Origin: Lagopus muta
Lineage: Eukaryota; Chordata; Aves; Galliformes; Phasianidae
Direction of reading: 5' to 3'
DNA length: 64,000 nucleotides
NCBI RefSeq assembly: GCF_023343835.1
Contig: NC_064435.1
Location: forward strand, 62,382,134-62,446,133
Numbering within the stretch: position 1 is the stretch's first letter; every line of letters begins with the position of its first letter. Under the pieces are notes generated by a model. That model did no database searches, had not been told where the DNA came from, and was given only the letters and a program-made list of their open reading frames with translations. This document shows positions 14,001 to 27,439 of this stretch, one piece after another. Both the position numbers and the translations under genes were made by a program.

Positions 14001-15879
14001 AGCCATCCAAAACGGATGCTGTTTAGCTTCAGTCCTGGTCCTTGGAAGAAGGCTGCCTTTGGCCCATTACCTGAATAGGTAATGGGTAGGAGTTGGCATC
14101 CACCAAAATTGCATTTCTGCTCTTCTGGTGTTAAAAACCTGCCATGATAACAGCTCCCATGTAGCTCTTCCATTCAACCGACCCTAGGAGTGCTATTGCT
14201 TTGACGAATCGTCACAGAGCTTTCTAAGCCCCCTGCCTTGTGCAGTGAAATTCAGTCTCAGAAAAAAACCCTAGTTTTTCTCTATGCATGAATATTCTCC
14301 CCTCCCCTTAATGCACAGGACCGGAACACTCTAGATACCCCTGTGCAGCTAAGCACTCAGAGGTTTTGGGAACAGAAAGCCATGCTCCAAAGCAGTACTA
14401 CAATGGTAGGGATAATCTGATGGTAGTATGGCACTTGGGTGTAAGCTCACTGCCAGCTTGTATGCAGACTTGGCCTTCCTTTGCAGTGCAGTCAGCTGAC
14501 ACAGTACACACATAGCATTTTGGAATACAAATTGACACAATTGTAATTGATCCAGGAGAGGAGGAAGAACAAGGTTTGTACTCAGCGACTAATTCTGACT
14601 GCAGTTAGCTCATCAAACAACAGACACAGGCAGAAGAGATCTGGCAGACAGACCCAAAGGCCTGGGCAATGTTTCCAAGAAGAATGACTGGTAACTAGTA
14701 GTTCCAGTCTGTCTTTCACCATTAAATCCTGCCCACCTGTTTCTTTCTGTTTCAGTCTTATTAATTTTCAAAGGGAAATTGCTTATACATTTCACCCTAT
14801 CTGGCCTCTTGAAAATGAATTTATCATCATTTTGTTTTGTTTTAGTTTTGCTACATCACAACCTTCTAAAATTAATTACAAAAATATCAGTACATCCAGT
14901 AAGGATTAAGAACAAAGGAAAATATGTATTTCCAATACACACCTATCAAAATGCAGTCTTTCTATACTGAATCTTTAAAGCTGGACTGCGAACCATGAGG
15001 TTTCTTAATGCACAATAACAAGGAAAGCCTGATTTTTTTTGTATCAGTGGAAAAATGTCACTGGACTAGCTACTAGATGACAAGTGTTTTCAAACTAATT
15101 TACTTTTTACTCCTTTCTCTGCAACAAGAAACAATTTTAACCACCTTAAAAACTGAGAGAGCTCATTACATGAGTAGCCACTGGTCCCGCTGCTGAAGCA
15201 GAATGACAAGAGTAATCACATTGCTTTCAGAAGCCAGAGGCATCTCTGAAGACAGACGGGATGGGTGGGATTCAGTTGCCTAAAAACAGTCACATCGTGC
15301 TGAGTTTCCCTGGGGCAGTCAAAATAAACTCCTCTGGGCTGGCAGTTCTGCAGCAGGACTTCAGGGAAAGCCAGAGCTGCTCCCCTACAAAACTACAGGG
15401 GTTCAGGCAGGCTTAAAATGTCAGGGCCAGTTCCAAAAGTGATACCTGACACGTGTTTACGCAACTAAATCTTCCCCTCCTCCTTGAGTATTCATTATTC
15501 TGAACTGCTTGGAGTGCCTGGGGGCTGCAGCTCACCTTTCACTCCATTCATACCTGAAATTTGACTTTTTTTTTCAGAGATTTCAGTGAAAACAAATCAA
15601 GCTCAAGCACTGAGAGAATTTGTTTCCCCAGTTATATAGCTGGGAAAGGATTAAAAAGACTTTCTGATTCTTTCTTTCTTTCTTTCTTTTTTTAATTCTT
15701 CCCATGTTTCACAGAAATGATTGGATGTGCTAGCTGGCTTCTCACACCTCACTGGCCACATTGGCAGAGTGCGGTGGAATCCTTCCTGCAGCTTTTAGGG
15801 TGCGCTAACAGTTTTCAATCTCTTTAGAAATGAAATGCTTAAGACATGTAACTTTTCACAGAAGAAATAAAAGGTACAG
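11013..15879. other. Intergenic DNA
   Basis: No gene found. Simple tracts only: A-runs near 12403 and 13348-13364 and a short TTTC repeat at 15672-15690. A 10-bp-stem hairpin sits at 14063-14086. Confidence 0.5.
14063..14086. repeat. Perfect hairpin, 10-bp arms, 4-base loop
   Basis: CCCATTACCT, then GAAT, then AGGTAATGGG: a perfect inverted repeat with a tetraloop. No terminator or RNA role is implied; at this arm length one or so is expected by chance in a window of this size. Confidence 0.9.
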
Positions 15880-16225
15880 AAATCTTTGCCATCTTATAAT
15901 ATTTGTTCAGTTGTGAGTGTTCTCATTTGAGAGGTGAAAGGCTTGCGCTGAAATATCTATTAATTTTGAAGCAAGGACTTTAGCTCAGTTCTCCTACTGT
16001 CCAGAAGACCACCCACAGCAGAAAAACATTGCAGAACTGCAGGTGCAGCCTTCCCAGGCTTGACAGAGCTGTTCCATCTCATGTTAATAATTAAATATTC
16101 ATTGGAGCGTGGACCAGAACCTGACTCTCCCACTTCCCAGGTGATAGCCCTAATTACATGCCTGTGTCATCAATCTCTGTCTCCGCTGTAATGAATTGTC
16201 ATTATTTGTGTATACTGAAAGAGTT
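15880..16225. promoter_or_regulatory. Candidate conserved regulatory block
   Basis: Repeat-free block with clustered homeodomain-type motifs: TTAATAATTAAATATTCATT (16084-16103), CCTAATTACATG (16149-16160), TGTCATCAATC and an inverted pair TAATGA-ATTG-TCATTA (16189-16204). It resembles a developmental enhancer in texture only. Confidence 0.3.
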
Positions 16226-16903
16226 TTAACAGGGGAAATGGAGTATAGCTCTCTTTTCTCCTCCTCTGTCCTCTGAATATCCAGCAGTCAAGAGATTACA
16301 GTACTCCTGGCACAGATGAGGAGCTAGGCTTAAGTCTTTCTGAATTACACAGAGTAAAGAATCAGAGAGATGCACGGAGAATAGCGCTAGTCGCTGCAAG
16401 AGAGCTCTTGAACCTCTTCCTTTCATTAAGCAGAGGGAGACTGAATCTGGTAATAGTATGATTGAAGTCATTATGAAGAAGGTTGCCAACCAGGTTAGCT
16501 GTGGGTGAGCTTCTGTGTATTCCCACTGGCCACTGAAATTGGGCTTAACAATTCTGTTAGTTCCTTTATAAATAGAGTTAAGCACTAAAAGGCACCCAGG
16601 AATGCCTAAGTCTCTTTGCACATCTAGCCTGTTATCTACAGGATTATCCACAGAGGTATATATAATTTCTAATAATTTGCTAGTGGAAAGCAATATCAAT
16701 AACTGATATTGCTCCTCTCTGCTCCTCACTACCCAGGTGCCATTATATAGCCCTTGACACTGACTTGAACAGCAGAAGGATTTCACATTAAGACTCACAC
16801 AAAAGACCCTTCAGACTCTGCAGTCACATATTGCCTCCCCAGAACATTTTCTACAATGGAATACCACATTTTCATATCCATTACTCACATTCTCTGTTGT
16901 GTT

Positions 16904-17282
16904 TTCATAGAATCATAGAGTCATGGAATATTTTGGGTTGGAAAGGATCTTTAAGATCATCTAGTTCCAATCCCCCTGCTATAGGCAGGGACACCTTCAG
17001 TAGACCAGATCGCCCAAAGCCCCATCCAGCCTTTCTCTGAATACCTACAAGGGGGAAAGGGGGGGTAGGGGGGGAGGCATCCACAGCCTCTCAGTGTCTC
17101 CCCATCTTCACAGTAAAGAATTTTTTCCTAATATCTGGTCTAAATCTTCCCTCTTTCAGTTTAAAGCCATTTCCCTTCATCCTAGATGCCATTATAAAAG
17201 GTTCCTCCCCATCTTCCCTGTAGGCCCCCTTCAGGTACAGGAGGGCCACTATAAGGTCCCCCCCAGAGCCTTCCTTTGGAGA
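16904..17282 (-). mobile_element. CR1 LINE 3' end, with a G-rich insertion
   Basis: Minus-strand CR1: the plus strand shows ATAGAATCATAGAGTC, GGGTTGGAAAGGATCTTTAA, CCCCATCCAGCC and the TTCCCTTCATCCTA region of the 3' coding end. A run of guanines at 17051-17077 interrupts the usual text. The open frames over this stretch are fragments of the LINE. Confidence 0.93.
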
Positions 17283-18965
17283 AGGGAAGAGAACTAGCAG
17301 TACTGAAATTGCTTGCACAGGCTTTAAATAGTCTGTTTTTATAATGCTCAGTAGGTGTTTCCCTAGAGCTTTCCATAGCTAGATGCCTCTTGAAATGCTG
17401 TGCAAGAGAATTAATCCGTCACAAGTTCAGAGTCTATTAGTGCTTACCTTTTCTTCAAGAAAACAAGTGAGATTAGAATGGATACACTTGCACTATTTAT
17501 AATAGACACACTAATTCTGTGCATCCTCTGTACATGCAGAATTACCAACTCTACAGTGCAAAAAAGCATTTCCTATTACACTGCAGTCAAAGGAGAACAC
17601 AGATATTTTAACATGAACATTAGCCTATTTAATACTGCAGCCTCTCCCTTTAATGCCTGAATGCTTTGGCAATTCAAGCTGCATCAGGGGCCAGTGCAGT
17701 CCCCGTGTGGCTAGGGGAGGCAAGGGACAGATGATGAGCTTTACGCCTTGCACACCTGATCATGTGCTGGAGCATGGTCCTTCTTGCACCACCATGCACC
17801 AGCCAGAACAAGGTTTTCACTTGCCATCTGTTATACGGTCCTAGGGATTCCCTTCAGCAATCTGTGTCTGCACCTTTTGACCGAGATACAAGGGACAAAA
17901 TGCAGTGCTGTGCTTTGAATACTTACCTCCTACCACAGCAAGGAGCTGGAGATGGGGACTACTGCTCCCTTATCCCTGCCTGCAAATATTGACTGAATTC
18001 TATTACAGATAACATGTCCATGGCTAGTTTTATCTTCACACATTGGTCCTTCCCCATTGCATCTATTATGCTTGCCTTAAAAGTAATTACTATGTAGGCC
18101 AGCAGTAATTAAAACAGTACTTTAAAGAACCCATTCAGAGCTGTAATTTCTGAAAATGCTTCCATGTAAATCTTTTACACTCCAATTGTGCTCTTGCTAA
18201 CAGCATTTACAACAGCGTCACCCCAGTGAGTTATTCGAATTACTCTTAATTTCACACTAAAAACATGACGGGAGAGTCAGACTTTCTGAGCCAGGCTATA
18301 GCACACTCAGAGGGAGAAAAACACTGAAGGCAAAACTGATATTTTTTTTTTGTTAATGTCAGCACGTAAATGTCACACCATCATCCCAGCATAATCTTTG
18401 TGAATCTGAGATGTGCAGCAAAACAGGGTATAGAGATTTACAAGATTTTATGATACTAAGGAGTAAGTTCCACCTGCAGCTGGTTATGAGGGAAGTTATC
18501 ACAGTGCTAGAGCTTGGTTCGTGCATTTCCACAGCACTGAAGGTTGGGGAAAAGCCATGAGAACATCTATTAGGACTTAAGTGTGCTTTCTGTAGTACAG
18601 CTAAGAGCAGGAGATATCATCTCTATTTGCACAGGAGGAAGACAAACTACCTCTGATTATCACTGTTTCGTAATTAAGAAACTAAAAGCACAGCTATAAT
18701 ATCCCACACATAAATAAGAAAATATGATGAAAAAGAATAAATAAAAAAGGGAAGGAGTAATGATGGCTGAGCAGTTGACTAGGCATTTGTTCAGATTACA
18801 TTCTGGTATAATTCTGGTACATCTGCTTTAACACATCATTATTATTACGGTGGCTTGCTCTGCCATCTAGCAGGGATTTTAGGAACTACCAGCTCTCGGG
18901 AAGAATTGAAAAGGCATCACATCAAGACAAAAAGTTCTGGACTTTATAGAAAGCAAATACAAGCT

Positions 18966-19007
18966 GTTTGGTTTTTTTGTTTGTTTGTTTGTTTGTTTTT
19001 GTTTTTT
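18966..19007. repeat. GTTT-rich simple repeat
   Basis: Roughly seven GTTT units with T-run edges. Confidence 0.9.
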
Positions 19008-22000
19008 CCCTTCCCTAATATAACAATTTTTGAATGAAGAGTAGCTTCTGAGAAAATGGTCATCTACCTTTAGTTCTGTAATACAGACTGCGTTATATTG
19101 TGGAGCACTTTCACAAGTTAACCATGCATTGAGCATGAAAATATTTTTCTGCTAGTAGTCTCAAGTTTGATCATTTTTGTGGTATTTAAGAGAATCTACA
19201 GCTAGGTTTGCATGTATCATGCACTAACATTACTGTAACTGCACCTTTACTATGTTCATCTTGTTAATCCCTTCTCTGAACATTTTTCTGATGCTTCTTT
19301 GAATTGAATCCTTCGTGCTTTCATGCTCTTTTCTTTCCTCTCATCCCATTCCCTTTTTTCCTTTGTGTTTTTGAAATTAAAGTTATTTCCTATGAGAGAA
19401 GTGAGCATGACAACATATGGTATGGGATGTCCCTTCGGTCAGTTGAGATCAGCTCCTGATTCTATCCTCTTTCACCTTCTTGTGTACTCCCAGCCTCCCT
19501 CTGTCTGGGCTGCATAATGAACAGAAAAGGCCTTGCTTTTTTGTAAGCACTGTTCAGCATCAACTGAACTAACTCTGTTTCCATCTCAATCTAAAACAGC
19601 ACCATACAAGCTAATTATGAAGAAAATCAGTTCTACCCCAGCCAAAAAATAATAAAGCTGCATTTTTCCCATTGCAGCCATCAGGATCACCACTACCACC
19701 ACAGACAGTTCAGAGAAGAAATTGCAGACATGCCATTTGTTACTGACTCCACCACTGTTTCCCCCATTCTTCTTGTTCAGCGGAATGGTGAGAAATAAAG
19801 GGCACAAGCTCCATCTAACCCAGCATGTGGCTGCAGCCTCACCCAGTCGTGTTGCTGACCACAGACATTTTCTCTTTGGTCCCCCTGTGAAGACATTAAA
19901 CCCTAGAGTGTGTATCAGCTGTGTCATGGTGCTACTTGGTAGAATCCATATCTGCAGCCACATCTCATGCAATACTATCTAGAAATGCCAGGATCTATCC
20001 CCATCCTGCATCTATGATCTCCGGATTGTCAATTCGCCCATCAAAAATATACACACGGGAATTAAATATAGGCCTCTTGGCCACAACAACACTCTCCAAG
20101 ACACAAAGAAGAAGAGTTTTCTCACTGATTTTGAAGAAATACTCTACCAGACCTGAGGAAGAAGGGGGATCCAGTTGCTGGAATATCTTTGTCCCTTTCA
20201 GTATATGAGGAATCTTTAAATCCTACTCTATGACTCTCCTGAGTTGCTTGTTTCCCAGTCCAACCCTCTCTCTGGGCTAGACCAAATTCACTACCCACCA
20301 CTTGCTCTCTTGCCTGTACAAGTTACAGACAATACAATGGTTGTTCAATGGAGAATCTTAAAGAGTCTTCACTGACAATACCAGGACTCCCTCTTCCAGA
20401 TGCATCATCCCACTGAGAAAATGCTGTGAATTTCTTTGAAATTCCAAGGCCAAGAGGGAGAAACTGGCTTGTAGCCTAAGGAAGAGATCAGAATCACAAA
20501 GGATTACACTACCCTGTCATCATGCTGCCATCTGATGAATCTGGGTAGGTACTGGCTCATATTTCCTGGCAAAGCACCACGGAAAAACACCTGTTGCCAC
20601 CTTGGATGATTGGAGATTGCCAGGCACTTCCTGGAAGACTTCACTGCTATCCAACTTTTATTTGCTTTGAAAATTTTAGCCTTATTCCTACCCCTCCTTT
20701 TTTAGTTGACTGGCCACACGAGTTTGTTGCCGCGTTCTAGATCTCCCTACCATGTAGTCATTTATATTTCTTCCAACCTGAATAATCATAATCTAATTTT
20801 GCTTCATGCAGAACTTCTTTATTTCTGCCCAATGCTACTGTGAGACACCTTGCTACAGGATTATGGAGATGTTGTAAATTTACACAGGTTCAAAAAAGGA
20901 TTGAGCAAAGTGAAAAAAAATAATATATCTCCAGTGCCACTAGTTACAAATATATATGACACCAGGACATCCCTGAGCTACAAATAACAGTGACCCATTG
21001 CTAAACCTGGCCTAGACTCTGCATCTTGATATATTTTTACAACTCTTAAGTTTTACAGCCCTTGATAGTTTTGCACCATCACGGAACATTTATAAACTAC
21101 TTTTCATCCTCTTTGCCAGAATGCATGTGTACAGTGCATGCTACTCCAGTTTTATGCTGGACAAACTGAAAAATTTGATCTTCTAGTTTTCCTCTTTCTT
21201 CTGGATGTTTTCAATATACAAGAGCATCACACAATAAATTCATTGATTATGACCTTGCAGTGGTTGACATAATTCAAAGTACTGCAGGTCCTATGAAAGA
21301 TGTGTGGTGAAATACTTACCTTCTGTGTCTTAGCCACAAAGGCTGGATAAGATGACACAAAAAGTAGATTTATTATTTCAGATTTTTTTTTATGTGAGTT
21401 GTTTATAAGCAAGATGGGCAACAAACACCTCCCACAGAGATGACCTGGCATTACTTCAGCATTTCTGCACTCTCTGCAATGAGATCACAGCAGTGCAGCT
21501 GCAGAGAGCCAGGCAAGTTCCCTACCTAAACCCCAGAACCTACACCCACCATTAACTCATGCATAACAAACACTACTGATATCCCACAGGCTCCCAGCAA
21601 CATTCTGGAAGAGGGAAGAACAAGACCCTTCTTCTTTTGGACTGCTGCTCTACAGGGCTCAGGAGGAATGCCCCAGACAGCCATCACAGGCCTGAGATGG
21701 AGAGTGTCTCAGCCCAAGGATAAGAAGGCAATCAAATGGGTGCTTAAAGATGAACCAAACCCTCTGTGGAGATGCACAAAGCATAACAGGAGGTCAGCCA
21801 AAGAAGCAAGAGGAACAGCTGTTCCTCTGAAGAAGACTTCAATTCTCTCAGAAAGAAGTACTGGACTTCAGCATTAAGGTCCCTTTGAGATGCTTCATGA
21901 GTTTTTCCCAAGACTGGCAACAATAGTACAACAACAATGAATGGGTAAAAAAAATGCTCTCCTCTCCTGTTTGGCACTTTGGGAACAGCATGCCAGCTTC

Positions 22001-22969
22001 TTTGATCCCCTCTGGTCACTCCAGTACAGGAAAGATACTAATGTGTGTGGTGTGGTCTCAGCCCTGAATTTTTAGGATGCTATGGAGTCCACGCACTGAG
22101 GCTCCACAAATAATTAATTGATCTGAAGGAAATCTATCTGAGCTGGGTTTTACTGGAAAACTTCATCCGTCCTTTCTCTCTCTTTCCCCCCTTTCCCCTT
22201 CCCCCATTGCCTTAGATCCAGTTTTTTAGACAATAATAAGAATAATTGGCTTTTTCTTTTTTTTAACTGGAGTAAAATCATCACAACGAAAGCCATGGTA
22301 CTGCCAAAATTTCTTCTGGTCAAGGATACTGTAGATTTAAGAGATCTGATTTTTTTAAAAAACAAGGTCATGTCCATAGAAATGTTAGGTAAACACAAAG
22401 TATTTGCCTGTCCAGAATTTAACGTATAGAGTTTTAGACCAATTCCATTCTTTAAATTACTGTTACTTCTTATGTACATTTTCTGCTTTCAGCATATAGC
22501 TGACACTATTCTATTGTCCTTCATCTCTGATTTTCAACATTTACTACAGTTCTCAAAGGAAGAAGGTATATGCTCTAATATAACCTTATGCTTTAATATG
22601 AGCATAGTATGGAAACAAAAGTCCTGTGCCTGTGGTACTGTTTTAAGTTAAATCATTATTCCTGATAGTATTGGCTTTGTGCACAACTGAAGTTTTGATA
22701 TTCTCATGCATAGTGGGGGACAAGATGATATAAAAAACTGACATGAAAAACTGATCATTTATATAGAGATTAAGTTGTTATAACAGATCCAAAGACTCTT
22801 CCTAAATATTTTATGAGATTTTTATGCATTTGCAGAGTGATTGCTAAAATTTAATTTGTTTGGACTTTATCATTTTAAATTTTAAATAACTGCACAAAAA
22901 TAAAAATTTAAATTTATCCTTGTCTAATAAATTAGTACAGTAATACTGATACTACCTCTCAGGATTCAA

Positions 22970-23260
22970 AATTCAGTTTAGCGTGACTAAAGAGGTCTTG
23001 TCAAATACGAATGGTCTGGCCATCTGTCGTTGCTAGAGACCATAACAGGCTTGACATGGCTGAATTAAAGTTCTGTGCATAGTTTCCACAATGTAATTTA
23101 AGTTGCATTTTCAGTTTCAGACAGGTTTATCAGATTTTAAGCACACATGATATAAAAGCTTTTACTTTAATTGTAGCAGGGGTATGCAGAGACACTTTAC
23201 ATCTTAATTGCATCCAATGAGTAAATTTAGAGTGATATTTTCACAAATTCAGTGCTGAAC
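22970..23260. promoter_or_regulatory. Candidate conserved regulatory block
   Basis: Repeat-free, mixed-composition sequence with GGTCTGGCCATCTGTCGTTG and several AATTAA/TTAATT cores. The texture suggests a conserved noncoding element, but nothing in this single sequence proves it. Confidence 0.2.
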
Positions 23261-24206
23261 ACTCAACGCTGCCATAGCTTTTGTGTCTCTGGGTAGCAAC
23301 TCAACTTTCAAGAAAGGACTGCATAAAGAAAGCATCAAAGAACTTCATTTTAAAAACCTTATCTTACCTTCTTTTAACAAACTGCATGTAAATAAAGCTG
23401 AGAGGTTCTTTGGGTATCTAAAAGCAATTGCAGTCAATAGAACTTACATGAGTTATCACCTGAAAAAGTTGACATACGAGTGGTGGTGAAAGCTGATGAC
23501 TTGTCCTTGGCACTTTCGAGTCTTCTCAGGCTTTCCTAGTTATGAATTAAAATATTTATAAGTGCCTAGGTAATCAGATGAATTCAGTGAAAAATGGATA
23601 ACAAGTCCTTTGTGAAGTAGGATCTGTATTTTAATGGTCTAGATCTCACTACAGCACTTTGTACTTTTCTCTGCAGAGTCAGGACTGCTTCTGAAACACC
23701 CACCTTATAAAATAGCCCCTGAAGCTGCTGGGTTTTTTGCTTTTTTTCCCCCCTCCTACTGAACAACTCACACAACGAAGCCTTTTTTTCATAAGGTTAA
23801 TTTTTTTCTCTATGCCATTTAAAGCTAAAGAGTCAGGACCCAAATGGTATGTAAATGTCCTAGGCGAGATGCAGAATTGCAATACGCTTAAATTTAAAAA
23901 TATAATCCCAAAATAACTTGCTCATCCATTACCTAGCTCTGGAATCATACATATTTTGCAGAAAACTTGTCTTACTTTAACAGTCCCCAGGCACCTGGAA
24001 CTATGTCTCTGTAGTAGCCTAAGCCCAGCTGTCTGGAATAAGCATGCACTATTTCCTCCCCAGAGAGTTCATTATGAACAGATTTATCCATACAAGAAAT
24101 ACTCAACAAAAGATCAGGATCCACACAAAAACATTGTTGTAGAGGCCACTTTTCTTCTGCCACACTTTGAGGGCCTTCCACATTCCTGTAACACAGAAAA
24201 TATATC

Positions 24207-24722
24207 ACAGAATGGCTTGGGTTGGAAGAGAACTTAAAGCCCTATCCATTTCTAATGGCGCGGGCACGGCTGCTCCCCACAAGCTCATGCTGCCCAGTGC
24301 CCCATTCAACCTGGCTTTAAGCGCTTCCAGGGATGGAGCAGCTACAGCTTCTCTAGACGACACGTGCCAAAGCCTCACCAGTTTCCACACTCCACACCCT
24401 CCAGAGCCTTATTTTCTCAGACTGAACAAGCCCAGCCCAACAGATCCTCATCCTTCCTGTGCTGGGGGCCCCGGGCCTGGACACAGTACTCCTGATAGGA
24501 CCTCAAGAGGGCAGAGCAGAGAGGAGCAATCACCTCCCTGTCCCTGCTGGCCACCCCTCTTCTGGTGCAGCCCAGGATATAGTCAGCCTTCTTGGCTGTA
24601 AGAGACACTGCTGGCTCACACCATTTTTCATTCACCAGGATTCCCAAGTCCTTCTCCACAGTGCTGCTCTGGGTCCCTTGCAAACTGCCGCTGATCCAGT
24701 CAAGCCTGAGACTTTCTGGTTT
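24207..24722 (-). mobile_element. CR1 LINE 3' half fragment
   Basis: Minus-strand CR1 of about 515 bp. The plus strand shows ATCACAGAATGGCTTGGGTTGG at the 3' end, then CTTCCAGGGATGGAGCA, CAGCCCAACAG, and finally the CAGGATTCCCAAGTCCTTCTC text of an inner CR1 region. More GC-rich than its surroundings; coding frames are broken. Confidence 0.93.
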
Positions 24723-25164
24723 CAATAAAGCTTCACAAGATCCACGAAATTCCACTTTTGGGGCTCCCTGAGCCAATGTCATCTCATGGAACTCTGGCTG
24801 TTGTTCTCAGTTTTCCTTCAAGATCCACTTAGAACTGACAGCACAAATGAAAACATAATCTCCAAGATGCTGTAGTGCTTGTGCATCTGATCTGATCCCA
24901 CATGTGAAGAAAAACAAAAATAAACAACAAAAAAATCCACACTTAATGTGCTCATAGAAACTTACCAGAAACACTGCATGATAGTTCCATCAAATAATTT
25001 ATTCCTAGTCAGTTGACAAGAAATATGGCATTCCTGTTTCCTGGGAAGAATTTTACCTCAAATTATTACAATTTCTAGAAACTACAAGTAACTAATAGCA
25101 GGAGTCTACAAAGGAGATTCGTTTTACTACTTCAAAGACATGACACCCAGATTGATACTGCAGG

Positions 25165-25815
25165 CTTGGGGCAGAGTGGCTGGAAGCCCGTGTGGAGAGA
25201 AAGGATATGGGAATGTTAGCTAACAGGCAGCTGAAAGCAAGCCAGCAATATGCCCAGGTAAACAAGAAGGCCAACAGCATCCTGGCATCGTCCCCTTTGT
25301 ACTTGTCACTGGTGAGATCACACCTTAAGTACCATGTTCACTTCTGGGCCTCACTCTAGGAGAAAAACATTGAGGCCCTGAAGCATGTCCAAAGGAGGGC
25401 AATGAAGCTGTGAGGCGTCTGGAATACAAGCCTTATGACTTGAGATTGTTTAGTTCGAAGGAGACTTAGGGGAGACCTTATATCTCTCTACAACTGCCTG
25501 AAAGGAGGTTGAGAAGAGATGGGAATCAGCCTCTTCCCCCAGGTAATCAGTGATGCTACAAGAGGTGTGGCCTTAATTTATACCCCAGGAGACTCAGACT
25601 GAATATTAGGAAGAAAAAAATTTCTTTGAGAGTGGTGAAGTATTGTAACAGGCTGCCCAGGGAAGTGGTGGAGTCATTATCCCCTGAGGTGTTCAAGAAA
25701 CACACAGATGTGGCACTGAGGAACATTGTTAGTGGGCATGGTGGGGGGAGGGTGATGATTGTACCAGGTGATACTAGGCATCTCTTCCCATCTTAATGGT
25801 TCTACGATTCAATTA
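25165..25815 (+). mobile_element. CR1 LINE, 5'-truncated
   Basis: Plus-strand CR1 of about 650 bp. It includes GGTGAGATCACACCTTAAGTA, the AAAGGAGGGCAATGAAGCTG segment, AACAGGCTGCCCAGGGAAGT and a decayed end (CTTAATGGTTCTACGATTCAA). Several stops break the frame, so this is an old copy. Confidence 0.92.
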
Positions 25816-27439
25816 ACTAGAGATTGTTTTATCTGTGACTTCTGGAGTGCGAAGAAGGGAATGAAACACAAAGACAACATAGATCCTTCTTTCAAGGTCA
25901 TAAGAGTTTATGAGATAAATCTCTGCTGGTTTTAGTGGGAGAACTGTGCTGAGACTGCCAACTTAGCTGCAAAGCAGCTAACTCCAAAGCAAAAGGCAGA
26001 CTGGCAGTGTCAGTGTGGCACTTCACCTGCTAATTAGCCTTGCTGCCTATGTTCAGATGTACAGGAGCAGAGTGGAGACTTAGACAGGGAACATTTTGTA
26101 AATCAGTGGTATGCTCTCATCTGGAAATTTATGTAAAGCACAATTTAACTCATTAAACATTTCTGGTAGTGTTGCAGGATGAAGGTTAACAATGAAAGGC
26201 AATGAGAATGATTACTGCAAGAAAGTTCTTCAATGAGAAGTGGCTGGAATCACTAAGCCCAGCAAACAGAGGAAGAAGAACAGACACATGACAAACTACA
26301 CCAAATTCATTGCAAGGGACTACATCGCGAGATTGATACTGAAATGTGAAATATTAAAAAGCACTTTCACTGCTGTTCTCACAACCAGCTTTTCAACTGC
26401 TTTGTATTTCCACTCTGGACTGTACATGAAGCAAGATTTATGTGGAATCAAAATGTCACATGACTATGAAAATCAAAATCAGAATTCAGATGCAGAAATG
26501 AGCCAAAGGAAACACAAATATAATTGTAAGCTCTGTCCTAAGTCCTAAGTGCCATAAGCTATGACAAGTTAAAAACAAACAAACAAACAAACAAAAAAAA
26601 ACCCATAGATTCAGCAGGTAAGATAGATTTTTTTTTTTTTTTTTCTTGAAGCTTTAAGAAAACAACCAAAACCCAAAAGTACTACATGTAAGTATAGTAG
26701 TGACATTTCAGCATTTTCAGCTCAGAAATAGCAGTTCTGGCTTCTGGAACAGCATCTGTTTCTGCCTTGGCATTAGCAAAACCTAGAGTCTTCATTTGGT
26801 CATCTCTTTTTGACAGACCTGATGCCCCTAAGAGGAAATGAAAGGAGAGTAGCAGTTTTACCATTATAAAGGAATTAAGTTTTCCAGGGAAATTTAAAAG
26901 GTGCTTCTAGAACCTAAAGGCATTTCCACTTGAAAAGAAAAAATACAGTCAGTGCATACAATAGCAGCGAGACTTTTTTATTCTTTCAGATAAATACCTA
27001 AAAGCATCCTCCAAGAGATCAAGAAATAATATCTTAGAATACAGGGGATTAGAACAAAGAATGCAGTAAAAGAAGGGAGAATGTTTCTAAAGTTGATGGG
27101 AAGTGGTGTTTGTAGAATGAAATAAAAAGAAATGAAGCAGTCTGCAGGTATGAAACATAGCTTCTTGATAAGGAATGCATGCACAAGTAGCCCACATAGA
27201 CCAGGCCTCTGTCCAAAGGAGCAGAGTAGCATGCAAGTACTTCAATACTACTCACCTGCTGTTAGACAGCCAAGGCTTCTCACTCCACCAACTAGGCTGC
27301 TTTGTGAACTGCTTTGCACTAGGTAGTGCAAAAAAACAAAACAAAACAAAACCCCACAACAGTGCTGATGCACAGTAATTTTTTTAGTTGTTGCTGTACA
27401 GAGCTTGCACAGTGTTAAGGTCTTCTGTTTCTTGAACTA
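25816..27439. other. Intergenic DNA
   Basis: No gene seen. Contains an AAAC repeat (26571-26601) followed by a T-run (26629-26644). Confidence 0.5.
26571..26601. repeat. AAAC simple repeat
   Basis: About six AAAC units running into an A-run. Confidence 0.9.

Larger units (their letters stand above)
17283..24206. other. Gene-free stretch
   Basis: No coding gene found. Includes a GTTT-rich tract (18966-19007), a polypyrimidine run (22168-22207) and candidate regulatory blocks near 18020-18280 and 22970-23260. The 128-codon minus frame at 19586-19972 has a hydrophobic end but no recognisable family. Confidence 0.5.

Noticed and set aside
16226-16798. 190-codon open frame on the minus strand, the longest in the non-promoter part of the window
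   Set aside because: No recognisable domain, no good start context, and a frame of this length is within what 64 kb can give by chance in six frames. A conservation test could revive it.
19586-19972. 128-codon minus frame ending in a hydrophobic, membrane-like segment
   Set aside because: No known motif; the hydrophobic end comes from an AT-rich stretch. No exon borders or neighbouring coding exons.
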